Shown: one piece after another, positions 47,387 to 57,017 of the stretch
Numbering within the stretch: the first letter of the stretch is position 1
How the letters are laid out: each line of letters starts with the position of its first letter
DNA from: Lasiodiplodia sp. COLG20
Lineage: Eukaryota; Ascomycota; Dothideomycetes; Botryosphaeriales; Botryosphaeriaceae
Direction of reading: 5' to 3'
DNA: 64,000 bases
Assembly: GCA_009801085.1 (NCBI GenBank)
Contig: VNWV01000006.1
Coordinates: 1,612,001-1,676,000 of the forward strand
Made by a program: the position numbers and the translations under genes
The notes under the pieces: generated by a model
Database searches by the model: none
Told to the model about the DNA's origin: nothing
The model's input: only the letters and a program-made list of their open reading frames with translations

Positions 47387-48356
47387 GCGGGTGGTTGGCC
47401 GCTTAATGGAGGTGTTGTTTTCGTTTGTTGGGGTGCTATCAGAGGAGGTGTTTGGTCCTGTGTGCGGGCCGGGATTTTCTTCTTTGTCATCTCTCTCTCT
47501 CTTGTTCTCTCTCTGTCCATCTCTCTTCCCTTATACAAGATATGGCGGTCACGACTGTTATGCTGCATAGCGTTAGGCGCATTATGTAACTTTCCCTCAT
47601 TTCTCTCAAGAAACTTTCTCAGAACCGTCTTTCTTTTTTCTTTCCTTCTTCTCTCTGTACGATGTCATGTTTCCGCGAGCGCTTGTTTCAGACGGCTTTG
47701 ATGATGATGATTTAAGATATATGATTTCCTAGTTTTCTCTGTTATGTCGATGTTAATGATAACATGGTGGTCTGTTTCTTCAGCAAAGTATATGATAAAA
47801 GAACATAAATGAATAGCTTGCAACTGTAAAGCTATGTGCCTTTGATGGGTTAAGTCTGTATTTGCTATGCAGGTTCCTACATTGCGGTTATGACGCCGTG
47901 CAGCCCAGCGAGGCCCAAGCCGTCCTTTGGATGTGTAATTGACAACTTTTCAGACTCATAGCTCATCTTTCAAGACCCACTAAGATATTGAATCACGAGA
48001 TCAAACTCTTCTAGACATTACAACATCAAATCTGAAATTCTATCCAGACACTAATTGTGCAGTTGCACAAATCTGACGGTGTCCGTAGTTGTTCCAGGCG
48101 CTGATTGGGCAGAATGGATATGATCCTCAGCCTCGAAGGGCGGCACCCCTGTCAAACCGGCTCTGCCAGCTCATCACCTCACGCTCAAACAAATACGGCA
48201 TTTGTCCACAGGGCATTGTTTGTGACCTTTTCGACCTCTGCTCTTTCGACTCCGTTACCATCTTTACCATCAAACCCCAGAAAACCAACGTTTGTCTCAA
48301 CAAAATTTGCTCCTGCCATATTATCGCTAACCGAGGAACAGATCCACGCTTTCAAC
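47387..48356. other. FAB1 3' flank and upstream region of zinc-finger gene A
   Basis: This is 970 bp. A long CT-rich run (47478-47530) and T-rich sequence follow the FAB1 stop and probably belong to its 3' untranslated region. The right end holds the conserved array motif (48135-48154) and the leader of gene A. The frame of gene A is open back to 48105, but the best start is the later ATG. Confidence 0.5.
48135..48154 (+). promoter_or_regulatory. Array motif, copy A (AAGGGCG…CCCCTG)
   Basis: Sequence GAAGGGCGGCACCCCTGTCA, 222 bp upstream of the gene A start. Close relatives lie at like positions upstream of genes B, C and D. CCCCT is the reverse complement of the AGGGG stress-response element core bound by Msn2/4-type factors; whether that applies here is unknown. 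Confidence 0.6.
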
Positions 48357-49387
48357 ATGGCCTTCGGATTCAACGAACACTTTGCTCTCCCCCAGGGCCA
48401 GCAGGAAACTGGCTTCCAAGCCGCTGGCACCAGCACCGACTCCGGCACCAACACCACGTCCGCTTGTGACGGCATCGACCATGCATCTCTTCAGTACTGG
48501 CTGTCCGGAGACCTCTGCACCGAGTGCTATGGCTCTGCCGCCTCCGCCGCCTCTACCGATCCGTTTCAGACCCAGGGCCGCTATGATGTCCAGGGAGCGG
48601 ACAGCCTCCCGGATGGTACCTGCAACCTGGCGATGCTCGAGCTGAACCATTTCCCAACTCCTGTCACGGGGGCTGAGGCTGGAGACCGCAACGTCTTTGC
48701 ACCTACGACTGAGCCTCAGCCTCACATTCGTGCCAGCACGGACTTGGTACACGGCTTTGGGGAAGGCTGTCCTCTGGATGGCTCGGCCTTCCTGCTGAGC
48801 ACTGACCTTTCAGCTGACCAACCAGACTACGTCCTCGGTGGTTATGCACAACAGACAGGGGCCACGCCCTCTTTCTATATCGGTGGTCAGCCGCGTGCAG
48901 GGGTCACTGCCGCAGTTCGACCGATCGGGTGAGGATTTTTTTTTAGCTCTTCGCTAATATGCACCTTTATGTACAGTAGCAGCTGCCAACCCTTGGCCGC
49001 CGGTCCAATCATGCTTCACCAAGAATTGGATATCTTCCCAATGGAGTTAAGGCTCCCGTCTAGGTATGTACGATCTCTTTAGCTATTGCAGCTTTTCCAT
49101 AACAATGGCCCAGCTCAAACGATAATCCCGAGCGCTCCACAACTGCATATTCATGGGAGATGCGCGACAACAAATACTTCTGCCTTCACGCTGGTTGTCG
49201 CAATCCTTCTTTCAAGAGGCTCGGAGACCTCGAGCGTCACCAGAACAACGTTCATGCCCAGACCAAGTTCTTCTGGTGCCGTTACGACGGCTGTGGGCGC
49301 GGGCGTCCATTCCCCCGCAAAGACAAGCGCAACGAGCATGAGCGCAAGGTCCATCATGTTGACTACACCCTTGTGGAGAACCATTGA
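48357..49387 (+). CDS. Array gene A: two-finger C2H2 protein
   Basis: First of four tandem paralogues. The model joins 48357-48928, 48977-49063 and 49114-49387, giving 310 residues. Exon 1 (start CAACATGG, MAFGFNEHFALPQG) is acidic, Gly/Ser/Thr-rich and has no domain. Exon 3 carries two C2H2 fingers: C-x4-C-x13-H-x4-H (KYFCLHAGC … HQNNVH), then C-x4-C-x14-H-x4-H (FWCRYDGC … PFPRKDKRNEHERKVH). The fingers suggest DNA binding, and the acidic front suggests activation, so a transcription regulator is inferred. The first intron (48 bp) begins GTGAGGA followed by nine T and has branch CTAAT. Because the intron is phase 2, its first bases create GGG TGA, an immediate stop if it is retained. The middle exon (87 nt) is a multiple of three, so skipping it keeps the frame. 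Confidence 0.8.
48929..48976 (+). promoter_or_regulatory. T-tract first intron of gene A
   Basis: A 48-bp intron: donor GTGAGGA, nine T, CGCTAAT branch site, acceptor TGTACAG. T-runs just after a 5' splice site are known binding sites for TIA-1/Nam8-type proteins that help U1 recognise the donor. That role here is inferred from position and from recurrence in all four paralogues. Confidence 0.65.
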
Positions 49388-49901
49388 TGATCCGAGAGCA
49401 GAGATAAACACGGTGCTGGAGGACATCGCAGTGTTGTCCTTCATATCGGTGGTGGAAGATTTCGGTTCTTTTATTACGTCACGGCCACTATGAGTACAAA
49501 GACAACTTCTGTCACCGCTGTCTTTATCATGTATTTTTGTCTGAATTACGTTCTTGCTTGTGCGGTAATCTGCCAGGTCGTAGCTTTCAAAAAAGAATTC
49601 TCTGCTCTCAAAATGCTCCATCCCTAAAAGTTTAACGCAGTTTGGGGTACTCCCGCCTGCTTTGGTCAAGGTGCGCACGACACACACGCTGCTGATATGT
49701 CACACGTCTGACTTGCACGCCCCGAAGGGCGTGCCCCTGTCAGGTGGGTTTCAGCCGCGGAGCAGCAGCAGTGAAGCTTAAGGTCAGCGTTTCCCCTCGC
49801 TCATGCCTCTCCCCTTTCTTTCTCTTTTCTCACGGCTCGCAAGGCTTCGTGTAACTTCAAGATCCAATCACCGCGCACACTCAGCAGAGACACGTCAGCC
49901 C
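49388..49901. other. Between array genes A and B
   Basis: This is 514 bp. It contains a 3' stretch of gene A (GGTGCTGGAGGACAT, 49412-49426) that recurs in the 3' flank of gene C (GGTGCTGAGGACAT, 52188-52201), so the duplicated unit included flanks. The array motif copy B lies at 49724-49743. Confidence 0.55.
49724..49743 (+). promoter_or_regulatory. Array motif, copy B
   Basis: Sequence GAAGGGCGTGCCCCTGTCAG, 178 bp upstream of the gene B start. It is nearly identical to copy A apart from one missing base in the spacer. Confidence 0.6.
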
Positions 49902-50880
49902 ATGGCTTATTGGTCGCCCTTTCCCGACATGGATTCAAGCGAGGTCACCAACACCGGATTCATCGATCAGCTTGAGCAACAGCAGGAGCTCAATCCGGCC
50001 TCCTCCGAAGATGTCAGCACCAGCTTCAACGATGGATTCCAGCACTTCCTCACCGACTCGGCCTCGGCTATGCCGCTCTTCCCCGATGTCTTTAGCCAGG
50101 ACTTCACCAATGCGGACAACCTAGCTCAGCTGCCCGTCGATGGCCAGGTGGAGCTAGACGAGAACTTCAGTATTGACTTCATGACCGAAGACTTCGCATG
50201 GATGAATCAGCGCGATTCCACCACGACGGACGTTGTGTCGCAGCAGGCTGAACCTCAGCCTGCTGCCAACGCACGCTGGCCTAGCGCGACCTTCGAAGTG
50301 GACCAATCGAGTCTTCATTTCGCCCACCAAGAGATGCCAGAGACACCAAGGACAGCAAAAATACCGTCTCACTGCCTTAATACGCAGTTCTCAGCCAATA
50401 AGCCCGCTGAATATGGCCCACTCGGAGAATATATCCCGGCCACTGCCGGGTAAGGCTTTTTTTTTTTAACTTTTTTTCTCAGTGACGTCAATGGCGGCCA
50501 TCTCAATCTTGCTCCAACCCCGATTGGTAGTCCCCTGCCAAGGTAAGCACAAGCCAAGAGCCTCATTCTTAATCAACAACTGACGGTGAAGCTTCTCCGA
50601 ATCCGACCATGCGGGCCCGGGCGCAGGGCATTCGCTCCACGTGCAGCGGGGAAACAGGTACCATTGCCTCTTCCAGCCATGCTCTAAGAGCTTCAAGAGG
50701 CTTCCAGACCTCTTTCGGCATCAGAATGCCTACCATTTACAGAGCACGACGTTCTGGTGCGGCCAGCCTGGATGCGAGCGTGCTGGCCCGTATGGCCGCC
50801 CGTTCCCGCGCAAGGACAAACGCACTGAGCACGAGCGGAAGATCCACGGTGTCGAGTATCCTCATCTCGGGGGTCAGTGA
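49902..50880 (+). CDS. Array gene B: two-finger C2H2 protein
   Basis: The model joins 49902-50449, 50483-50542 and 50592-50880, giving 298 residues. The start reads MAYWSPFPDMDSSEV; an in-frame ATG at 49803 is possible but has a basic, leader-like extension. Exon 1 is acidic and Gln/Ser-rich. Exon 3 has fingers C-x4-C-x12-H-x4-H (RYHCLFQPCSKSF … HQNAYH) and C-x4-C-x18-H-x4-H (FWCGQPGC … RPFPRKDKRTEHERKIH), ending PHLGGQ. The first intron as drawn is only 33 bp and almost pure T (eleven T, then AAC, then seven T). The true acceptor may instead be GGTAG at 50530 or AAG at 50591; all three choices keep the frame because the intervening lengths are multiples of three. Intron retention gives GGG TAA, an immediate stop. 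Confidence 0.75.
50450..50482 (+). promoter_or_regulatory. T-tract first intron of gene B
   Basis: Donor GTAAGGC followed by eleven T, AAC, seven T and CTCAG. At 33 bp it would be below the usual fungal minimum, so either the intron really ends further on or this is an unusually small one. Confidence 0.5.
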
Positions 50881-51256
50881 TGGGTGGAGAGCTCAGTCAA
50901 GGACCCAGGATAATCCCTTGAGTTGTTTTCTCAACTTCTATTTCGGTCTTCTCGTCATCATATGAGCACACGGACGTCTTTCGTCATATTCGTTCTTTAT
51001 GATTTAGTTTTTCAACTTTTGACAGTTATTTCTCACTGGGAACAATTATCACACAGTGAATTTGCAAGACGGTGCTGCAAAATGCAAGTGATTGCGATGA
51101 GCGCCACAAAGGGCGCGACCCCTGCAAGCAGCTCTTGTTCCACAAGGCTAACCACGCGCAAGATAATACAGCGCTCCACCCACACTCTGCTTCACCTCGA
51201 TTTTGCCCTTCCCTCACCATTCCTCGACCTTCTCCTGTCCACGCTTGTCCAATAAG
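50881..51256. other. Between array genes B and C
   Basis: This is 376 bp. Just after gene B, TCATATGAGCACACGGAC (50957-50974) resembles a stretch after gene A (CACTATGAGTACAAAGAC, 49487-49504). Array motif copy C is at 51107-51126, followed by a pyrimidine-rich leader. Confidence 0.5.
51107..51126 (+). promoter_or_regulatory. Array motif, copy C
   Basis: Sequence CAAAGGGCGCGACCCCTGCA, 150 bp upstream of the gene C start. Confidence 0.55.
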
Positions 51257-52141
51257 ATGCCTTGTTCTCAGCCTCCATTCAACGCCACGTCAGAGGCCAG
51301 TGATTCGCCGCCCTTCCTCGAGCAGGGGTCGACGTCCTCCACCAATGATAATATCGATCTCGATCATCATTGGTATGATGAGGCTCTCGCTAGCTTCGCC
51401 AACGACATCCCCATGATTGAGGACCAAACCATGACCAGCTTCGACATGGGCCTCCCGGCTCTGCAGCAGAACTTCCTCCCTACCAACGATCACAGCATCG
51501 CCGCCCCGGAGCCACAGCACGGCGCTACCGCTTCCTCTTCCTTCAACCCTCTGATGGACGACAACGCTTGGATGTTTCAGCCTGACGGCATGACGGGAGC
51601 TACTGACCGCTGCGAATATGACAGCCTTGCAGACCCTGCCGCCTTCGGCATTAGCGCGCCCTTCGGGGCGGGCCAATGGGGCCTGCTTCAGATGGTCGAT
51701 CAGCCGATGAGCCTGGTTCCACAGGCCGGGGCGACGTCCTTCGAATTCATGCTGGAGCCAATGGCTTCCATGCATGCCGCGCAGCCGGGCGTCGGATCTG
51801 CATCTACCCCGGCAGATGCCGGGTAGGTTTTTTTTTTTTTAACACTATGCTAACCAGGTGCATGAAGCCTAGTTCTTGTCACTTCGGAGATCTCGATTCG
51901 GCCTTTCCACGAAAAGCGCGACTTCAGGTACCACTGCCTCTTTCAGCATTGCAGCAAGAGTTTCACCCGGGAGGCGGACCTCTTCAGGCACCAGAATGGT
52001 CAGCACCTCCAAGCCACCGCCTATTGGTGTTCCAACGCCAGCTGCGAGCGTGGGATTGCAGGACGCCCATTTCCCCGCAAAGACAAGCGCAACGAGCACG
52101 AGCGCAAGATTCATGGAATCACGCGCCCGCGTGGTCAGTGA
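51257..52141 (+). CDS. Array gene C: two-finger C2H2 protein
   Basis: The model joins 51257-51822 and 51868-52141, giving 279 residues. The start is MPCSQPPFNATSEAS. Exon 1 is acidic with Asp/His and Gln/Met patches and ends TPADAG, like the end of gene B exon 1 (IPATAG). Exon 2 has fingers C-x4-C-x12-H-x4-H (RYHCLFQHCSKSF … HQNGQH) and C-x4-C-x17-H-x4-H (YWCSNASC … RPFPRKDKRNEHERKIH), ending RPRGQ like gene B. The single 45-bp intron has thirteen T after the donor and a perfect CTAAC branch 14 bp before the acceptor. Unlike A, B and D there is no middle exon. Retention gives GGG TAG, an immediate stop. Finger spacing and C-terminus make C the closest sister of B. Confidence 0.8.
51823..51867 (+). 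promoter_or_regulatory. T-tract first intron of gene C
   Basis: Donor GTAGG, thirteen T, TGCTAAC branch, acceptor ATGAAG. A closer AACCAG lies directly against the branch site and leads out of the finger frame, so it is unlikely to be used productively. Confidence 0.65.
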
Positions 52142-52613
52142 TAGCACCGCTTCTGTAGCAGGCAGACGTGCAAAACCATTTCAACAATGGTGCTGAGGAC
52201 ATTATTTGTGTGTTCGGGGGTTTCTTTATTTCCACTTTGCAGCCACAATATCCACGTAGGATGACAGGCTTTGTAATGTCGCACTTGACTCTACGGATTC
52301 AACTCCGTCATATTAGCTATAGGCTACAAATCGTTCTTCTCATTGCAAATATCCAGTCTCCCCAAGTACTTCTATGTAAAATAAAACATGTGTGAATATC
52401 AAATTCACATAACACTTCTACCTAGAGGCGCCTATATGACAGTCAGATGCAACGACTTGGCCCCAGGCATGCAAATCGTAAAAGGGCGCAACTATTGCCG
52501 TCACTTTTTCGAGCCTCAAAGCGCTCCTCTCGAAGATAAGTTCAGCAAGTATCCCACCCTCATTTTCAAAGCTTTTCGGCTCTTCTCTCAGCCTCGTCAA
52601 GTCTTTGTGCAAC
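52142..52613. other. Between array genes C and D
   Basis: This is 472 bp. It contains the gene C 3' flank with similarity to that of gene A, an AT-rich stretch near 52310-52410, and the weakest copy of the array motif (52480-52499). Confidence 0.5.
52480..52499 (+). promoter_or_regulatory. Array motif, diverged copy D
   Basis: Sequence AAAAGGGCGCAACTATTGCC, 134 bp upstream of the gene D start. The left half (AAGGGCG) is intact; the CCCCTG half has become CTATTG. Confidence 0.4.
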
Positions 52614-53633
52614 ATGAACAGCCAACCAAACGACTCGCCCTTCGGAGATCTGCACGGCCACGTCGACGCAACCGACTGGCCGCCCTTCGACATGGATTCT
52701 GCATTCTCAGCTGACCTGGGCCTCACCAGTGGTCTGGGCGGAGAGGATCCTGACGATGCCACCACCATTCGGGCCAGCAATGTCGGAGCCGCGCAGGCGG
52801 CCTTCGCCATGGATCCAGACACAACACTTCAGCCTCCGTCCGCGAGCCTGCCTTGGGCAGGTACAATCGATGCACTCGAAGACATGTCTGGACATGAAGA
52901 ACAGGAAATTCCGGGTATCATGCCTACGGCAAACTTCGTAGTGGATACATGGACATCAGAGCTTGACAAGTCTGAAATTTATGGTCATGTCCAACGTCCT
53001 GAATATCCGAGAGATCTCGGTGACCTATGGTTACAGGCAGAAGCAAGCATCATTGGTCGAACCCCGCAGCAGTGCACTATTCCCAGTCCGGACCAAGTTA
53101 TGCAGTTATGCATACTTTCAGAGCAATCGGCTACTGCATCGCCTTTTCGGTAATTTTTTTTTTTTACACCTCGCTGATTTGACAAAGTTCACGGGTCTGG
53201 ACCAATCAACGAACGGAATACCTCTCACAATCTTTCGATTCTGTGGAATCGGGCCAAGAAATATGCATAGAGCGCCCAGTGGGGCCGACAGTAGTTATTG
53301 TGTAAGCGAATCAAATGCCCCGCTGAACAATCTACTAGTAACTCTGACTGATTCAGCCCCGCATTCGACTTATCTGCGGCCCCATCCTTCCATGAGCTGC
53401 GAGATGGTAGGTACCACTGTCTCTTTGCGGAGTGCTCTCGCCCCGCCTTCGGTCGGCTGGCGGATCTTTACCGCCACCAAAATGCCTGCCACTTGGGAGT
53501 TGCCTCGTTCTGGTGTTCGTGGACTGGCTGCCACCGCTCCCGTTCGCATCCTAATAGCCGCGCTTTCCCACGCAAGGACAAGCGCAACGATCACGAGAAG
53601 AAGATCCACGGCGGGGTTCTATCGGTTGACTAG
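52614..53633 (+). CDS. Array gene D: two-finger C2H2 protein
   Basis: The model joins 52614-53149, 53188-53301 and 53357-53633, giving 308 residues. The start MNSQPNDSPFGDLHG follows a CAACATGA context. Exon 1 is strongly acidic (ATDWPPFDMDSAFSADLGL). The middle exon (114 nt) is open across its whole length in the required phase, which supports a three-exon structure. Exon 3 has fingers C-x4-C-x13-H-x4-H (RYHCLFAECSRPAF … HQNACH) and C-x4-C-x20-H-x4-H (FWCSWTGC … AFPRKDKRNDHEKKIH). The first finger shares the x13 spacing with gene A. The first intron is 38 bp with twelve T after GTAA; the second is 55 bp with branch CTGAC. Retention of the first gives CGG TAA, an immediate stop. Confidence 0.78.
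53150..53187 (+). promoter_or_regulatory. T-tract first intron of gene D
   Basis: Donor GTAA, twelve T, branch-like GCTGATTTGAC, acceptor AAAG. It is the only acceptor in the next 120 bp that keeps the needed phase, although 38 bp is short. Confidence 0.55.
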
Positions 53634-54252
53634 AAGCATAAGACCCCATGCGCAAGAAACTCGCTCCTAGTAGCTAAGAGATTTTTTCTTTGAGGTACTC
53701 ACCGTTCATTGAATATCTCGGTTTGTCTTTTTAAATCTCTATCTACAGATGAGCAAACGGCGGATCACGCGCCTTTTCTACTATCAACAACCTTTCAGAT
53801 TTCGTCAACGAATGAGCAAACTGGCGGATGGGACGCCATTCTACTCTTTTATTTGTGCTTGATTTTCTTGTTCCCTTTGTAATCATGTACTTAAACAGAA
53901 ACCAAAAAATAGCAACAGTCACTCGCTTAATGATTGTGCCCACCTTTCACGTGCCTGACTCTTCATCAACTGAGATATGCTAGCGCCTGCGGAAGATTTC
54001 TGGGCATCCTAATCATATGTCCTGTCCTAACCTGTGTGAATCACATGCACCTAGGATTTTGATCCACTTGTCAATTGCTCGAGCAAGATGTTCCTCATTC
54101 GGCGGTCGCTTGCGGCGTCAGCCAGCTCATTATTAGTTCATTTGCCTGGTCACACTCTCTCGCAGCGTAGGAGGGAGGTTGGATCAATTTCTTTTCCTAT
54201 AAGAAGTAGTAAGTGACTAAGCACATACTTGTAACATGTGCTTCTTGATATT
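53634..54252. other. 3' flank of gene D, convergent with the protease gene
   Basis: This is 619 bp between gene D and the stop of the TPR-subtilisin gene. An imperfect direct repeat, ATGAGCAAAC(-/T)GGCGGAT followed by related sequence, lies at about 53750-53784 and 53812-53848. A minus-strand frame at 54150-54371 is a chance overlap with the end of the protease gene. Confidence 0.45.
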
Positions 54253-56590
54253 TCAGGGTCTTTTGAGGTCGTCATTTCCAAAGCCCCCCAGAGATTCGTA
54301 GATCCTTCCTGCCAAATGACGTATGGGATCGAATTGATCATTTTTCCCAGTAATTGCTCGGACCGGATCAAGGAACTTTCCCAATTGAACGAGATATAGC
54401 CCTTTGTCTACTGGGTTGTTCCCCGCAATCATCCTGAAAACCGCGGATATTCCGTCGTACCTTCTCAAATATCTCTCGGCACCTTTGGCCTGTTCGAAAA
54501 GTGGACCTACCCGACAGAATTCCAGAAGTAATGCAGCCGATCCCGCCAAGAATGGAGTAGCAAAGGAGGATCCAGATTGCTGTGTTTGCTCTCCCGCTTT
54601 CCCATCTTTGGTTTTAGCGATGACCTGTGGAACAGTGATGTGTTCCCCCAGCGCCATGAAACCTTCTCCGCCATGGGCAGCTGGGCAGCTATCCGTGGGC
54701 TTTCCGCTAGCTTTCGCAGGGTACACTGCAATGACATTATTCCGGCGAGCTGGCCATGCGATGATGCGTGGATCATTGTTGCCGTCGTTAGAGGCTGCTG
54801 CAAATACCAGAACGTTCTTTCCTTTGGGACGCAAGTATTTGCTTGTGGCTCGTTCCAGCTGTTCATCGATATCCGGTTTCTCAAAGTGGTAGCCGAAAGA
54901 CATGGAGATGATATCCACATCCCAGGCCTCGACCGCATGCTTAATGGCAGCGGCAACGCATATGGACCTCGGCACTGTCCCGCTGGACTCCGCAACGAGA
55001 GCAACGTAGACATGGGCCCGGGGAGACGCCTGGAGGAGGACTGACACACATTGTGTTCCGTGACCATCTTTATCTTTCCATTCGGATTCGTCCCTTTGGA
55101 AAATTCCCGGCGAGTCTTCAAGTGATGCCACACCTTGAAAATCTGCGTACTGTTGGAGTTGGTATTTCTTGTGTGACAAGAACTCGCAGAACTTCCTTTC
55201 TTTACTTGGTACAGAGCACTTTGGAAACTCGGCACCAGTATCGAGAATGGCTACCTTGACAGGTGTGGGGTCTTCAAATTGACACAGCAATTTCCTGCTA
55301 GCATCACGCATTTTGAGAATAATGCTATAGGTGGCAATTCGCCTGACAGTTTGGTGAGTTAAAGTCAACTGCAGATGTTTGAATGAAGACCTACTGTTGC
55401 TTGTTTTGCTCAGGCGATGCTGCAACTGCAAAGAAAGCCTCCGAATTTGCCCGCCACACCTCTTCTTCGGTGTGCACATGCGGTGTCCATAATATATCCT
55501 GCGAGATATCCTCCATCTCTTCGCTCTTCCCGCTTGGATTTGGTGATTTATTCCGCTTTGAACGCTTTTGAGGACGGTGTGGGCTTTCAGAAGAGCTCTG
55601 TGAAAATCCTCCCGAGGCTACTTCTGGCTCTGCATTGATTTGAGAATCTTCGGGACTCTCCTCGCGTTTTCGTTTAGGCCGACTGGAGCTGTTCTGATCC
55701 GATGAGGAGTGGTCGTGAGGTTCGGAAACTTCCGCGGTAATCAGACTCTTCAGTCTTTCTTCGAACCAGATCTCATTTTCACAGCTCTTAATGTACTTTT
55801 TCGAATCCGTAACAAGCCCGTGCAAATCTCTGATTTCGCCCCCGCTCAGTGTTTGCAAAGAAACTAAGTTCCTCTGGAAGTGGTGTTTGGCTTTTTCAAA
55901 TTGTCGATCGAGGTATAGGAATGTGGCGTAGTTATGCCTGCTTTCTACCATATTCGCAAAAGTCTTCTCCTGTCCTTGGGTATCAGTAACCGTCTTGAGA
56001 CGCTTCCTGTGTACCCTTCTTCTGTATCTCAAATTTTGCTCCTCAAGCCAGGCTGCTGTCATGTAGTCACCCTGATGCGCCAAGCAGAAAGCAACATCAT
56101 GAACAGTTTCGAAGACCTCGTCTTTGCCCGACTTCCATTTCATCGCCTGAATGAGATTCTTGCCGTACAGTTCCAAGGCGTCTTCAAGCTTATGCGTCAT
56201 TGAGATATCTTTCCTGGCCTGGGCTACCAAGTCTTTTGCGAGATTGTGTCTAATGGTCCATGACTGCGTGCTCCGACGGTTGATTTCCTCGGCCTCAGAC
56301 AATGTTTTGCGGTCCCACTTTTCAGCTTTGGAGTAAAGCCCGAGAAAGTAGTAGCATAGTCCGATTCGCGCCCGTATGTCAACTTTGTTCTTGGAGAAGA
56401 GTGGCTTTGAAAGTATAGGCTGGCCCGATTTCAGCATCTTCCGGAGTTTCTTCGCCGCCCCTTTGAAGTCCTGTGACTCGAATTTTTGAACACCCTCTTT
56501 CTCCTTCGTCTTCAGCTTAGAAAGTATATCGTGATCCTGTGGCAAGAGGTCTCCATCGTCACTCGGGTGTGGTGTAGTTTCAGCTGGCAT
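54253..56590 (-). CDS. TPR-subtilisin (S8) fusion protein
   Basis: Intracellular-type serine protease of 761 residues. The model joins 56590-55395 and 55342-54253 around a 52-bp intron (branch TTTAACTCA); the junction reads EQNKQQ|RIATYS and unites what look like two separate genes. Residues 1-290 are helical with tetratricopeptide-like repeats (IGLCYYFLGLYSKAEKWDRK; HDVAFCLAHQGDYMTAAWLE; HNYATFLYLDRQFEKAKHHF). A basic, Ser-rich linker follows (about 315-375). The subtilase domain has the full triad: Asp433 in AILDTG, His493 in DGHGT, Ser658 in SGSSFATP, and the oxyanion Asn584 in AAASNDG. There is no signal peptide or membrane segment. The start is the first ATG of the frame (MPAETTPHPS). 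Repeat-subtilase proteins occur in fungal NLR-like and incompatibility systems, where they cleave partner proteins; the role here is inferred. Confidence 0.85.
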
Positions 56591-57017
56591 TTTGAGTTTT
56601 GGCAGAGTGGGATAAGCTGAGAACACTTGGAAGCGGGATGTTCTCTCGCCTGAACAAATCCCTCGGCAGTTGCAATCCACGCTAACTTTCTTCTACCGGT
56701 GGCTGCAGTATGCATGTCAGCAATGTGTGTGTGCCACCATCAGGCTGAACCATCAGCGAATGAATGATCCTTGAACAGACTGCTCACGGTCGCATGACCT
56801 GCAAAGGGGCTGCGGCTCCTGAGTGTATTGTAAGATATGTAGTACTTACAGACAAGATGATTTTGCGGCGTTAAGTCGCCTTGCAGCCTGGCCGTTGAGC
56901 TGCAACTTCCACCTTCGATCTGACTTGTTCAGCCTTTGCGATTCAATTTCACACCGAGATGGACAAAATAAAGAGTGAAACCGTCGAACATCTGGCATAA
57001 GTGCCACAACAGAGGCC
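56591..57017. promoter_or_regulatory. Divergent promoter region, protease and membrane-protein genes
   Basis: This is 427 bp between divergent start codons. It is of mixed composition with no clear TATA box. The shared region could couple expression of the two genes. Confidence 0.35.

Noticed and set aside
51676..52158. Alternative frame through the gene C junction
   Set aside because: It would use the acceptor AACCAG next to the branch site and leads out of the conserved zinc-finger frame.
54253..56590. Two separate genes: a TPR protein (to 55391) and a subtilisin (from about 55310)
   Set aside because: A 52-bp intron with good donor, branch site and acceptor joins the two frames in phase.
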